From Megascapheus bottae (taxonomy: Eukaryota; Chordata; Mammalia; Rodentia; Geomyidae): a stretch of DNA of 64,000 bases. Made by a program: the position numbers and the translations under genes. Location: NCBI GenBank assembly GCA_024803745.1, contig JANJXV010000013.1:11203501-11267500 (forward strand), given 5' to 3'. Below the pieces are notes generated by a model. The model made no database searches. It had not been told where the DNA came from and saw nothing but the letters and a program-made list of their open reading frames with translations. This document shows, piece by piece, positions 11,231-23,240 of this stretch. How positions within the stretch are numbered: the first letter of the stretch is position 1; the number at the start of each line of letters is the position of its first letter.

Positions 11231-11823
11231 TTGGTAGGTAGAAAAGACAAATGTGGAAAGAGGAAAGATGCCTCCCCAATAACAAAGAAAACAGAAACCC
11301 GATAGTGGCAAAGTTTGCACACTGATAACTACCCATTTACACATATAGCTTCCTTAGGCATAAAACAGACTCTGACATGAGCAAAAAAGAATGCCGCACT
11401 CTATTCACAGTCAATTGCTAGGTAAGAAAACCTAATTCCACATACTAATCTGACAATGCTTTGTTTTCCTGCAAAATCAACCTAAGCTACTGGAGTCATT
11501 GAAATATGCTCTGACATTTAATATCAGAAGAATTCAAGGATCTTTAAAACATGTTAATTATTAGATCAAACAATGACAAAATCAAGTCTTTCCATCTTGT
11601 CCAGCACATTGACCAAAACCGAGGAATAGTATATACCATCAATTCCAGAAGACAAAAACAGGTTTACTTTCTATGAGTTCAGCTTATTTTTTCCAGCAGC
11701 TAAATGACATGTTATTTATCATCTAATGTCATCCATTAAGAGTGATTCACTCCTATTCACTCCTAAAACAAGAGAAACTGATCTCAAAAGTTCATTCTAA
11801 GAAAGATTTTTTTGCAATTTTTT

Positions 11824-12015
11824 CTTTTTTTGGTGAGGGCCAGACCTGGGGCTTGAACTCAGGGCCTAGGCACTGTCTTTGAGCTTTCTCAAGGCTAGAC
11901 CTCTATTACTTGAGCCACAGTACCAGCTTTTTCTGTGTATGTGGTAGTGAGGAATTGAACCCATGGTTTCATGCATGCTAGGCAAGCACACTACCACTAG
12001 GCCATGCTTCTGGCC
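11824..12015 (-). repeat. IDL-Geo SINE
   Basis: A full-length minus copy in intron 5, about 215 bp from exon 5. The target duplication is tgcaatttttt on both sides. Confidence 0.8.
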
Positions 12016-12229
12016 TGCAATTTTTTGATTAACATAATTCACACTTTAAACAAAAGCAAGATTTAATTTTGACTAAGACTAAAATCCTGGCAGTTTCTAA
12101 TTGTAGAATAAAAGTTGCTCACCATGTTTTATAATCTTTAAACACTAGGATAAAAACAGATGAAAAATAAGATTTTTTAAAAAAATTATCAGAAAAGTAA
12201 TCTCCAACAGAGAAAAATTTTCTACTTAC

Positions 12230-12405
12230 CTTCTTTGCTTCCTGTTTCTGCAGGCACTTGAAGGGATGCATTGTGCTGGATAGCTGCATTGGCCACAGCA
12301 TTAGCTGTTACGGTGAAGGCGGTTTGGGGAACTAGCCGGGGCATCAACGGTACCAAGCGACGACCCTCAATGGACCATTCTGAAGAGCTATTAGGTCCAG
12401 ACATA
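12230..12405 (-). CDS. EMSY: EMSY exon 5: residues 82-141, end of ENT domain and HP1-contact region
   Basis: The acceptor is cttttgtttag; the donor is GAAG/GTAAGTAG at 12229-12228, a near-consensus site. It encodes NMSGPNSSSEWSIEGRR, then LVPLMPRLVPQTAF and a small-residue stretch ending in PAETGSKE. The segment just after the ENT fold is the part reported to contact the chromoshadow domain of HP1-beta. The LVPLMPRLV run is hydrophobic and Pro-rich, as expected for such a peptide; that assignment is family knowledge plus inference. The in-frame ATG at 12404 could serve as an internal start, but nothing in the sequence shows it is used. Confidence 0.95.
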
Positions 12406-13374
12406 CTAAACAAAAGAGAAAATACTGCTACAAGGGTTCTTAATTGCTAACAAATGAGTCAAACATAACTTTTTAAGTTACAAAAAGTACCCTGAATAAA
12501 TAGGAGAGACTATTTTTTAAGCAAGCAAGATTAAAATTATGAATAATTAGAATTTAAGGAATGGCACATACTTAGGTTCTTATACATCTTATTCTATAAT
12601 CTGGATCTTATAATGATTATAATTAAAACAAAAAATTTCCATACTGGCTTTGGGTTCATTAATTTAAATCAAGTTTAACTAATGAAAGCAATATTTCTAC
12701 TAACTTCTAGGATATAATTCTATAATTAAAGAAAATGAAAAGCACTCATAATAGTGAAAATCAGATTTCCCTTAATAATAAGGATGGAATTCAATGAACC
12801 TTTGCAAACTATCCAACTGCTTGCAATGGTCCTAAGTTCTTAAGGCTTTTGGACAGGGAAATTGAGGCAGTAAACGAGGGGGACTAAATACTAAATGAAA
12901 ACATAGTGCTATACATTACAGCATGTGTTACTAACAATGTTTTATTATATTTTCATATTAGCCTTTATCTTAAACATAGGCCAGATCTGAGGATGCTAAA
13001 AGAAATCTGCCACTACCTGATTTTATTATCTGTCCCATCCTTTACTCTAAAAGGTTTTGAAGCAACTGGGATCTTTCTAAGCAGATACCAGTTTCTCTAC
13101 TCTAAATTTCTTGAGCAAGTTCTGCTAAGGAATCAAACAGAGGCTAAAATATTAAAAGGTACTGGTCACATCTCTTCCTTTGGCTTTATGAAAGACCCTA
13201 ACTAAGAGTTAATGTAGAAGTTTAAAATTTACCTAGACACTAATCAATCTCTTCTATAACTCAGAAAAATTTCTATGTTATTTGTTACATCATAAATTCT
13301 ACAACCCAAGCTGGAGTTCATGACTCCAAATGCACTCATTCTGAAAGCCCTTGGTAGAATGATAACGATGATGG

Positions 13375-13570
13375 TGGTTGTAAACATGATAGCTAAATTA
13401 AGATCATACTATATATGTCAGGCATTGTTCTAAACATTTTATGTATACTAATTTAGTTGTCTTAACAATCCTATAAAGTTCCTAATATTATTAATCTCCA
13501 TGTTATAAATGTGGGAACTGAGCAGTTAAACTAATGTACCCAAGGTCACACAATTAATAAATGTAAACAT
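13375..13570 (-). repeat. MIR, well preserved
   Basis: aggcattgttctaaacattt, cttaacaatcctataaag and ccaaggtcacacaattaat follow the complement of the MIR consensus over nearly 200 bp. Confidence 0.75.
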
Positions 13571-16083
13571 CATAGTACAAAAAAATTTTCAGATCAAATA
13601 TACAAAGTGTAAAATTTTTCAAATGGGCATTATGTCTAAACTTTTGCCTTTATACCAACTGGACACTGTTCTCTAACACAAACTTTCAATGAATAACATA
13701 AATTACCACTTAGGAAGAATTTAAGTACAACTCAGAAAAAAAGTCTATAAATCCAATTGAGTTACTGTGAAAAACTTTTGCACAGTTTAGCACAGTCCTA
13801 TCTAAGACAAGGAGAACAGGAGTTACTGAGACCCCAATAACCCTCACAAACTCATTACATTAAGTTCCATGTTGAAACTTGTTCAGTAACAAAGAGTAGT
13901 ATGAATGAAAGAAACCCAAAAGATTATTACAGTTAATTGTTACAGAAAAAAAAATTTAGAAGCTTGCTTCTATTTTGCTATCATCTTACTAGAACATCAC
14001 TATTTATTAGAATAAACTTGCTTGGTGTGAGTTTATCATAAAAATGTCTACACTTACCTGGTACATTGTTTAAATAGTGGCAGAAATTATGGAAGATTAA
14101 TAATATGGAGCAAATAAATATATGCTACTGAAAAGACCAAACTTGCAGTGCAAAAGACAGAACTGCAACTTTTAGAAAGATCCTGTAAATCTTCCAAATT
14201 TCCACTCATGCAAACATGCTCAAATATTTTGTGAGTGAAAATTAAATATTAGAATTAGAAGTTGTTTAGCAATGAGTAAAAATATGCATTAGTTACATAA
14301 GTCATCTAAACTGAATTTGTATACTTTAAACTTACTGTAGGCTTTCACTAGATCATCTTAGTCCAGGTGTAAGCATGACTCTCTAGTTATACTAAGTATG
14401 TTGAAGGAAAGTGCAAACATTTCCCTGTTCTGAGAAATTTGAGATAAAACTAATGGGACTGTCTTGGCCACCACATCCTTCCATGTGCAAGGCATTAGTA
14501 AAAAATCTTTAGCCTCACATAGAAAGTGTCCTGGGAGTGTCTGACTGACAGTGAAAGGGTTAATTAAGAAAGCAGAAATTCCAGTTACTTTAACTCTAGT
14601 GATAATGTTGGGCAAGAGTGGCCTAATTAAAAATATAAAGCCCCAACATGTTTATAGGATTCAAAACTGAGTTACAGTATAAATTTATTAGTAAGTGGCC
14701 TAAAGCCAAGCAAACGCCAAACGCGTGCTAGGCTTCAAGCCAGAGCAAGGGTTTCTCTTTGATCCCAGATACCCTACTTCTTTTGTTCTCCTTCCTTTGT
14801 GCTCAATCTTCTCAGATTTCCCATCACCTTTCAACTACATTCCTCTGTGCTGAAGTGCTATCTTGAGTGGAGGAGGAAAAGGAGAAACGAAAGGAAAGGA
14901 AATGCAGTCCGTTCAGATGCATTCCTCTCGCTGATTTTTAGGCTCAGAGTATGAAGCCCTCCTAGAGGCAACCTTTGGTACTAGGTTCAGTTGCTACTTC
15001 TGAGGGGAAGAAGGCAGTCAACCAATTCTCATTCCCTGATCCTTGGGCTCAACAAATAATACAACATCTAGTCAAACTAAAAACCACAATATAAAATATC
15101 AAAACAAGAATATAGAAAGACCTAAAACGCTTAAAATTATATACTGAAGTAAACTCTTTTCAAAAACTGAAATTCATATATTAAAGTAATCAGAAAGGAG
15201 AGTAAAAAAAAAGAGAGAGAGAAAACACAGGCAGATAAAAGCCAACTCTCAATTATCCATGCTAATGGAGAGAGGAAGGAAAGGGAGAGGTTAAATAGAT
15301 TAAGGAAACCCACATATAAAGCAAAAATATTTTGGCAAACTAGTAATTCTTCCACCAAATGTTTTCCAAGACAACTAACATAGTAAAGTGACTGCCAATT
15401 TTCACCTCCTCTCCCTTCCCACCCTCTGACTAGAGGTACTCCCAAGCAGCAAAATGGCTAAAGGGTGGGTAGTATTAGGAAGGGGAGGAGGGGAAGAAAA
15501 GGAAAGCACGGGGCATGGTTAATTCATACATAGAATAATGTGCCCCTGAATAATTGAGAGCTTCAATTTGGAAATAAATACAAGAAAAAGCCTGAAATAA
15601 TAATAACCTATTTGCATACCTGTAACTTGGTCTTTCACCCAAATATAAGGATAAATTCATTCTTTAAAGGGGAAAAAAGGAAAAGGAGACTAAATAAATG
15701 TTATCCTTTAAGTATGACACTGATGCATCAACTTACAACTACTTGCCCCACAATACTGTTCCAATGTTTTTAAGGTATTAATTTTGTCTCTAAGTGCCTC
15801 ACAATGTAAACTACTAATTACTGCGTTATTACATAGTACATAAATTTCCTATTAACAATTCTCAAAACAGAATTTAGACTCAGTTATCATTTTTAGATTA
15901 CTAGAGCAAATTAAAGAATAAACATTAAAATCTAAATGTTTCGAACATGTTAGCTTAGCCTGATACATAATAAATGTCTTTAATGGAAACTTTCCAAATT
16001 TCTACAGTATATACCTCCCACTACAGAATTTCAAAATTCCAGGACCACAGCTGAACTTTCAAATATGTTGTTATAAGGGAGCA

Positions 16084-16110
16084 CCTCATTTTATGTTAAG
16101 TAAAATGAGG
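16084..16110. repeat. Perfect 10-bp inverted repeat
   Basis: cctcatttta (16084-16093) and taaaatgagg (16101-16110) are exact complements separated by 7 bases. Confidence 0.7.
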
Positions 16111-16594
16111 GACAGTGAAGCACATCAAACTAATGGATCTTTGGGGAGCAATTTGAATTCTGCCAATTGGTTAAAATACACAATTTAGGTTATCACATAA
16201 GGAAATGCACTGTATTTTTTAATTTTATTTCATAATAAAACATAAAAATAAAAACAAATTATGCTATACTGTATTTTATGAAATATTTCTACCATTTTGT
16301 ATTATCGTTGAAAAAATATCTGTTCCTTGCTACATTTAAGAGACATTAGATTGACAAACAATTAATGCTTGGTTCCTACTCTCGGTCCTCTACCACCCTC
16401 CACCCTATCTGTTAAACAGGATGAGCTGAAAACAATTTTTTAAGACTCTTTATCATTTTATTTTGTTAGCATTTTAAAGTAAATTAAGAAATGTTTTTAT
16501 TTCTTAAAAAGGTAAATCATATATTTTATGGTTTTTAATCTTAATACATGAAAAATTAGAGCCAAATAAAAAAGTTATCATGCCTTCTTATACA

Positions 16595-16625
16595 TAAGTC
16601 AATAAGTATTGAACTTATTGACTTA
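16595..16625. repeat. Perfect 13-bp hairpin, 5-base loop
   Basis: taagtcaataagt (16595-16607) and acttattgactta (16613-16625) are exact complements around attga. It lies in EMSY intron 4, about 330 bp downstream of exon 4 in the sense of transcription. Confidence 0.8.
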
Positions 16626-16956
16626 ATAGGAAAGTATCAAATACTGTTACAAAGAACCTCTAAGAGCTTTCAACTTTGTTAATGAATTTTGCTTCAAGAA
16701 TGTAAACTATCTGCTCAAACTGAGTTGGTTATAATTATACTGAAATTACCTTGTAACAGGATTTGACCTAAGTACTTTAAGCTGACAAAATGCAAAATTC
16801 ATAATCAATTGAATAAACAGTTACCACTATGGTTAAGATCCCTGATTACGCAGCTATGGTTATTAAAACTCAGGAATCTGCTACACAATAGGAGATTGTT
16901 TCAAAACTACATTATACTATGTCATAAAAATCAGGGTGGTATGACTAATGGCTTAC

Positions 16957-17031
16957 TTATGTGCAATTGTTGTTAATCGTTCATCGTTTACTGCTCTCCG
17001 AACTTCAGCACGGTGACGTTCTGTTGAGATG
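16957..17031 (-). CDS. EMSY: EMSY exon 4: residues 57-82, C-terminal ENT helices
   Basis: The acceptor is ttttcatag; the donor is CATAA/GTAAGC at 16956-16955. The 75-nt exon is symmetrical (phase 2 in and out) and encodes SISTERHRAEVRRAVNDERL then TTIAH, ending in an Asn codon split with exon 5. This is the last part of the ENT fold. Its length is divisible by three, so skipping it would preserve frame but delete an ENT helix. Sequence either side is intronic, AT-rich, and shows no other coding signal. Confidence 0.95.
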
Positions 17032-18439
17032 CTATGAAAAAAAATAGCCATTATAGAACTCTGCCAAGCAGGCAGCTCTTTTCTAAAATTTTATTAATGT
17101 TCACATCAACATTTTGTTGGGGACAGAAGGATAAAGGCCTAGTACACATCAACAAAGTTTCAAAGTCTTAGAAAAGGGTTTGTAATGATTTTATGTAACT
17201 ACAGGAAGAATTAGTTGTAAATTAGAAATCACAGGAAGACAAATTCAATCTGATATCAAGATGTTGCTCCCAAATCTTGTAAATGTTAAATAGGCTATGG
17301 GCAAGATTAGCAGAGCTTCCTGATACCTAAATATGAAAACAGATGCTCAGTGACCTTCTAAAATCATGGCTGCTGAGACAAGAACCAGTCACTTGAGATT
17401 TTCTTCTAAGTGACCAAGTTTAAGACTCTATTAAATTTTTTGTTCAGTGAATATAATAAAGCAAATGAGAGGGACAAAATTTTGATTCCCACCAGAGTAA
17501 CAATTTTTGTTACTCCATATTTTAGCTGGGTATCTTCTACATATCATGTCACCAATTGTAAAAATGAGCTTGTGCCTATCTTAAACACACATTTAAAGTT
17601 AATACTAACAATTTTTATTTCAATACTGCAGTTTGAACTCTTGGGTTTTTCACTTGCTAACAAGCATACTTGAGCCATGCCTCCAGAACTTTTTTAAGAT
17701 ATACACAATTTATTCATAAGTACTCTGTGAAATGAGTATCTCTTTACCTATTATATTCTTTAGTATTTATGCTAACAACTAAATGTTGAAGAGGCTAAAG
17801 AGCAAAAATTGCAAAGAAACATAATACTAAAACAATAAGACTTAGATTTAGCTTAATAAATCTCTGTATTAATTTAAATAGGAAGAGCCTCATGTATATT
17901 TTCATTTTTAAAAGAACAGAAAAAATGGCATTATATGTAGAAAACAAACCAGTTAAAGTCGATCAATTTGTAAGAAAGGTCAGAATGTTAGAATAGATCA
18001 AGTTACCAAGAAATCTCTTCAAAAACTTTTATTGGATTCTAATGCAACTGAAGGGACAAACTATGCTTAAAACTACAAATATATAATCATCACCCACTTT
18101 ATATGTTGAGGCATCTTCCTTGCATCCCTTTCTTGCCTCCAACAAAGGACACTCTAGATCTTCATGTCCAGTGACTGCCAACTCTTCTTTCCTTCACCTA
18201 TGACAAAAGTACCTTCCTTTCCCAAGTGGCCCAAAAATACCAACCTTAAATCTTTTCTGATTGGATTACAGAAAAAAGGGAAAAGTTGCACAATTTTCTG
18301 TAATAGAGTACTTAACCAGGATAGGATAGCTAAACACCGACAATCTGAACATCTTCTTTAATTTGAGAATGCAAAGTAATAGATGCCCTCAAAGGGAAAT
18401 TTCTAGAGTCACATCTCCCAAACGTTTATGATAATTTAC

Positions 18440-18539
18440 CTAAGGACTTTTGAGAGTTCTCCAAGAAGATCTTTCTTTTCCTTGGTGAGATCCCCCTGTG
18501 CCCGAAGTGCACTGATAACTCCAGCATATGCCTCCAATT
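18440..18539 (-). CDS. EMSY: EMSY exon 3: residues 24-57, core of ENT domain
   Basis: The acceptor is cttcttctag; the donor is CTTAG/GTAAAT at 18439-18438. Joined to the G left by exon 2, it reads ELEAYAGVISALRAQGDL then TKEKKDLLGELSKVL, ending with the first two bases of a Ser codon. This is the helical core of the ENT domain. The AYAGVISALRAQGDLT stretch is the recognisable ENT signature, and the Lys/Leu-rich helix after it contributes to the dimer interface in the family. The 100-nt length shifts phase from 1 to 2, matching the next exon exactly. No stop or indel is present. Confidence 0.95.
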
Positions 18540-18761
18540 CTAGAAGAAGAAAATTACTTTATCAAGATAGGCCTTCAGTACTTTGATACTATAGACATGT
18601 ATAGTTAAATTTCAGGGCAAGAAATAAATCAAGCAAATGCAAATATTTTAAAGTTACTTTCAAAAATTTCATATAACAAGAGATTAAAATATAGCTCATA
18701 TCATTTTGCTTTCTGACTCACAGAAGTCATGTATGTAATATGTCTACATAGAAAAACATGT

Positions 18762-18935
18762 GAATGGGCCAGGTGAATAGCATGGTGGTAGAGTGCTCGC
18801 CTAGCATGCACAAAACCCTAGGTTTGATTCCTCAGTATCACATACACCAAAAAAGAAAAAAAAAAAAAGAAAAAGAAAAAGAGAAGTGCCCAGGCCCTGA
18901 GTTCAAGTCCCAGGACAGAAGAAAAAGAAGAGGAG
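18762..18935 (+). repeat. IDL-Geo SINE, internally deleted
   Basis: The ID head is intact to the B-box-like part. An expanded A/G tract (aaaaagaaaaagaaaaagag) then replaces most of the Geo monomer, of which only cccaggccctgagttcaag remains. The element runs into the GGA tract. Confidence 0.7.
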
Positions 18936-19105
18936 GAGGAAGAGGAAGAGGTAGAAGAAGAGGAAGAGGAAGAGGAGGAGGTGAAGGAGGAGGAGGAGGA
19001 GGAGGAGGAGGGGGAGGGGGAGGAGGCGGAGGGGGAGGAGGAGGAGGAGGAAAAGGAGGAGAAGGAGGAGAAGAGGAAGAAGAAAAAAGAAAAACCTGAA
19101 AGTAG
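18918..19105 (+). repeat. (GGA/GAA)n polypurine tract
   Basis: About 190 bp of almost pure purine with GGA and GAA units and a central G-rich part (18990-19060). It begins at the tail of a SINE in EMSY intron 2. It is polypyrimidine on the EMSY sense strand. Confidence 0.9.
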
Positions 19106-19293
19106 GGATTTAACTCACATATTTCTACTGAAAAACATTAGCTCAGGTGCTACAATAACTGGAAACACTCTCCAAATGTCTTCCCCCAAAATAAGTGATT
19201 AGGACATCTTCTCTGATTAGCCCCTGAAATAATTTCTTAGACTTGCCTAAGATTCAAGCTCTTCTCTCCTGGGTACTTGAAAGTACTGTGTGA

Positions 19294-19950
19294 TAGCAAA
19301 ACAATGTTCACTGCAGCATTATTTACCATAGCTTCGATTTGGAACCAACCTAGATGCCCCTCAGTAGATGATTGGATCAGGAAGATGTGGTACTTATACA
19401 CAATGGAATTCTCTGCTACCATCAGAAAGAATGGCATCACCCCATTCATAAGGAAATGGAAAAAAATCATATTAAGTGAAGCAAGCCAACCCAAAGGAAC
19501 ATAGGCCCCATGGTTTCCCTCATTTGTAATAATTAGTTCACATCTAGGACTCCTAGCAGAGAGGATCACAATAGCTCAAAAGCTATATACATATGGTCAT
19601 ATAGGATGAGACTAAACAAAATGAACTCTAGGATATGGAAACCTGAGGCTGATCTTTGTGACGGCTGTTCTCAATGTGCTATGTGCAGTTATTTCTTTTC
19701 TCTTTTTTTCTCCTTATGGTTAATCTCATGTGATTACTATATCTGACTTTGTTACCTGGTGTATTATATATACATTTATTTGTTTATTTGAAATAGGGCA
19801 GGGGAGAAAACAAGATGATTGGGAAGGAGTGGGGGAGGAAAAAGGGGACAAAAACTTGAGGAGTATCAGTGTTCAAGAAGTAATGCACCTACTACCTGAC
19901 AAATGTAACTGTAACCCCTCTATACTTACCCCAACAATAAAAGAAAAAAA
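19294..19950 (+). mobile_element. 5'-truncated L1, 3' end only
   Basis: tcactgcagcattatttacc through atacacaatggaattct is the conserved L1 end-of-element sequence. A G/A-rich segment and accccaacaataaaag plus an A tail follow. A perfect 14-bp duplication, aaagtactgtgtga, flanks it (19280-19293 and 19951-19964). It lies antisense in EMSY intron 2. Short ORFs here are not genes. Confidence 0.9.
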
Positions 19951-19981
19951 AAAGTACTGTGTGAGTACTGAAAAATAGAGG

Positions 19982-20060
19982 AACAAAACATTCTGACTTC
20001 AGCACAGCCAATTCCTAGCTACGTGATCTTGGGCAAGTCTTGTTTCACTTTTGGACCTGT
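19982..20060 (+). repeat. MIR fragment
   Basis: ctagctacgtgatcttgggc followed by aagtcttgtttcact matches the MIR core. Confidence 0.6.
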
Positions 20061-20087
20061 TTCTTTAATCCAAAATGAACTTAAGGT

Positions 20088-20155
20088 TAGGGTACGGCTC
20101 AAGTACAGAGGTGCAAGACCTTTTTCAAACCCCAGAACCACTACCACCAAAAAAT
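20088..20155 (+). repeat. Old ID-type fragment
   Basis: gggtacggctcaagtacaga to ccactaccaccaaaaaa is a decayed ID right monomer of the B1-ID dimer type. Confidence 0.4.
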
Positions 20156-20159
20156 TAAA

Positions 20160-20345
20160 ATAGTGGTAGAGTTAGCTTGACTATCATGCACAAAAACCTG
20201 GGTTCGATTCCTCAGTACCACATACCTAGAAAAAGCCAGAAATGGTGCTGTTGCTCAAGTGGTAGAGCTCTAGCCTTGAGAAAGCCCAAGGGCAGTATTC
20301 AGGCCCTGAGTTCAAGTCCCAGGACTGGCAATAAAATAAAACAAA
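20160..20345 (+). repeat. IDL-Geo SINE, 5'-truncated by a few bases
   Basis: It begins inside the A box (agtggtagagttagcttgac). Geo is intact and the tail is (AAAAT)-like. Confidence 0.8.
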
Positions 20346-20423
20346 AGGAACAGTACCTTCAAGACCTAAAATCCTCGCACCTACAAAGACAATTATCACA
20401 GTTGACTAATTAATTAGGTCAGG

Positions 20424-20513
20424 CATGGTTGTGCACATTGCTAATACCACTACTGAGGGAGTTAGGAAAGGAGGATGGAGAGGCCAGCCTATATGACAGG
20501 CAAGATCCTACAA

Positions 20514-20562
<49 letters not shown>
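20424..20562 (+). repeat. B1 remnant plus (TG)n microsatellite
   Basis: catggttgtgcacattgcta to gacaggcaagatcctac is a decayed B1. About 24 TG units (20515-20562) start where its tail would be, a common origin of such tracts. Confidence 0.7.
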
Positions 20563-20563
<1 letters not shown>

Positions 20564-20659
20564 CAGGCCATAAATGAAACACAGATGCCTCTCAGCAGAG
20601 CCTTGATGTAGTCCCTTCCCACAATGATTCTAAACTTGGTATGTGACTTGCTTGTAGGC

Positions 20660-22860
20660 AATGGAATATTATCAAACAGAATGTACTCAGATACTTGTTA
20701 ACCACTTGTACTTGAATCATTTCTCTTAAAACCTTAAAATCACCAAGCAGTGAAAAAGCCCCAAAAGAAAGGACACATAAAGGAAGAGAGGCCTAGCCAA
20801 CTCAGCTGCATTTACTTTTCAGGTAAGCTACCAATTATGGAACCACCAGAGAAGTCAGACAATACCAATAACATACAGAATAGAGAAAATTAATAAAATA
20901 GCTGTTGTTTTAATTCATTTATAGCATGAAACAGATATATCTGATCAAAATAGAATGGAAGGAAACAAATGTACCAGCTAACATTATCTTCATACTCAAG
21001 ATGCTACACGTAACTATTATATGCCAGTACCATGGACACAACACTTAATAAATATGAACCAGATAATTAATAGACGCATGTCTGCAGACCAGTAGTAAAC
21101 TAGTAGTTTCACTCAGCTCATACTATTCACAAGCTTGACTGTCAAATGGAAGTTTAATACAATAGAGTAACAGGACAACATTAAATAAAAATGACTGGTC
21201 CAAGGGCAGGGAGTTCATCCTAGTGATAGAGTATTTGCCTAGCATGCACGAAGACCTGGGTTTGATTTCTCAGTACCACATACACAGAAAAGCTAGAAAT
21301 GGTTCTGTGGCTCAACTGATAGAGTACTGGCCTTGAGGACTGCCCAAGGACAGTGTTCAGGCCCTGAGTTCAAACCCCAGGAGTGGCAAAATAGCCAACT
21401 AAGTATGCACTATATTCTAAATGTCTATGCTTCCATTTATGGAGTGTTTTATTCAGCAAATCAATATTGAGTCCAATTACACACACTCCTGACAGAGATA
21501 AGAGTTAACTCTAGAGTACAGCTCCAGGAAAACAAGTCATCAGACAATTGTGATACAGTTTACATACAGTGATATTAGGAGAAACACAACTTCTAGGCTA
21601 GAAACACAAACTTTAATCAGAAAAAGAACTGTGGGAAGTGGCACTGTGGCTCATGCAAAAGGAATAAAGAACAAAAGAGCAAATAATGTTTTATGTTATT
21701 CCAGTAACTTCCCATAAGTCAGTGACTATATTGAAGAGTTCACACTAGTGAAAATAAAAATATCTGTATGCACCACCTGGACAGTCACTAACTAAAAACA
21801 AACTAACTGTTAAAAGTACCACTTAAAATACTTGTAGGTACAAAACAAAGCCTATTCTGAAGATGATTAAAATCCAACAAGAGGCCCAACACATACACAA
21901 GTATTATAAAGGGATAAAGTAGAAATAAAGATAAAAATAGAAAAGTAGTTTGTGTCTAGACAACCTCTGATTCCAGACTAAAATGGCTTTTATTTGACAG
22001 GAGTAATAACTGTATAAGTAACGACAAGGAGTAAAGTATTACACTTTAGAAAATGTGTAGAATAGGGATACAATCAAAAGAAATGGAAAGATCAGGGGAG
22101 GTAGTAAGAGGAAAATCCCATGGGATTTATGGTGACCAAGACACTCTTTCAAATAAAATCAAATTAAATAGAGAAATATAAAAAACATTTCTGACCTCTC
22201 AAGTTGAACTAAAAAGTCATGGATAAAAATCAGAAAACGGTAAATTGAAAGATACAAACCTGGACTCAACACAACTATCATAGCTATACAATCCATAGTA
22301 CTTCCCCCAGAAATTTATTCACTTAAATAATAATTACTGTTTCCTAATTCTTTTCCTATTTGTTGACAACTATTTTAATGAGCATACTTAGTTCCTGCCA
22401 CAGACATCTTAAACTTAGTTTAATTTTTGCTATTAATTTTTGTACTATTCTACAGTAGTACTGACTCCAACAACTCCCAAGTATAATGAAATAACAAATA
22501 TGAAAAACAGCTCAGAAGAAGACATATAAATAGGGCAAGGGAAAGGAAGACAGAAAGAAGCATTTATCAAATACACTCAATGTATCATAAATTCTCCATT
22601 CCAACTTATTAATAATTAAGTAAAATCAGTTTAGAATCTAACAATAAAATGACTGATAACTATTTATAAAAGAACAAAGTTAATTCTATTTTAAGCAGAT
22701 GCTTAAATCTATCGTATCTTCTCTTAAGTTTTGGATTAGAGGATAGAGTTAAAAAGCAATTCAATGGTTGATTGTTATGATAATAAGCCATTAGGTTGAG
22801 AGAAAGTGGTTTTACAAGTCACCATCAAAACCCAAAAACAAATTTAGACTTGAAAGTTAC
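20660..22860. other. EMSY intron 2, mostly unique
   Basis: Apart from the SINE at 21204, this is AT-rich unique sequence. A 19-bp Geo-like scrap (gaagtggcactgtggctca, 21637-21655) has no clean flanking duplication. No coding signal. Confidence 0.55.
21204..21390 (+). repeat. IDL-Geo SINE
   Basis: Both monomers are present with no long A tail (ends gagtggcaaaatagcc). Moderate divergence. Confidence 0.75.
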
Positions 22861-22865
22861 CACTT

Positions 22866-23120
22866 ATAGCCACACCACTTGTGGCTCAACCTCTAATTCC
22901 AACTACTTAGGAGGCTGAAATCTGAGGATTACAGTTCAAAGCCAGCCAGGGCAGGAAAGTCTATGAGACTCTTATCTCTGATTAACCATCAAAAGCCAGA
23001 AGAGGTACTGAGGCTCAAGTGGTAGAGTGCTAGCCTTGAGAAAGTCCAAGGACAGTGTTCAAGACCTGAGCTCATGCCCAGGACTAGCAAAAAAAAAAAA
23101 GAAAAAGAAAAAGAAAAAAA
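22866..23120 (+). repeat. B1-Geo SINE carrying an IDL-type Geo half
   Basis: The B1 head is ordinary. Its right monomer, however, has the IDL-Geo diagnostic wording (cttgagaaagtccaaggaca) in place of the usual ctgaagagctcaggga. The A tail is mixed with G. Confidence 0.75.
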
Positions 23121-23121
23121 A

Positions 23122-23240
23122 GGTCTGTAGTGAAGCTGTGGCTCATATGGTAGTGTGCTAGTCTTGAGGGAACAAAAAGGATAACACACAGGCCATGGTT
23201 CAAGACCCAGGACCAGCAAAAAAAAAAAGAAAAGAAAAAA
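23122..23240 (+). repeat. Geo monomer alone
   Basis: agctgtggctcatatggtag to cccaggaccagcaaaaaaaa has no head. It abuts the tail of the preceding SINE and so may have inserted into that tail. Confidence 0.65.

Larger units (their letters stand above)
12420..16950. other. EMSY intron 4
   Basis: A 4.55-kb intron almost free of young SINEs, in contrast with its neighbours. It holds an old MIR (13375), two short perfect hairpins (16084 and 16595) and long AT-rich unique sequence. The 14340-14700 part is less AT-biased and could be conserved, but no exon is visible. Confidence 0.6.

Noticed and set aside
18764..19099. Gly/Arg- and Glu-rich open frames
   Set aside because: They are translations of a GGA/GAA simple repeat.
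19237..19569. 110-codon minus-strand frame and overlapping 75-codon plus-strand frame
   Set aside because: They lie in an L1 3' end flanked by a target duplication.
21637..21655. 19-bp Geo-like scrap as a third tailless insertion
   Set aside because: No clean flanking duplication could be found; it may be a remnant or chance.
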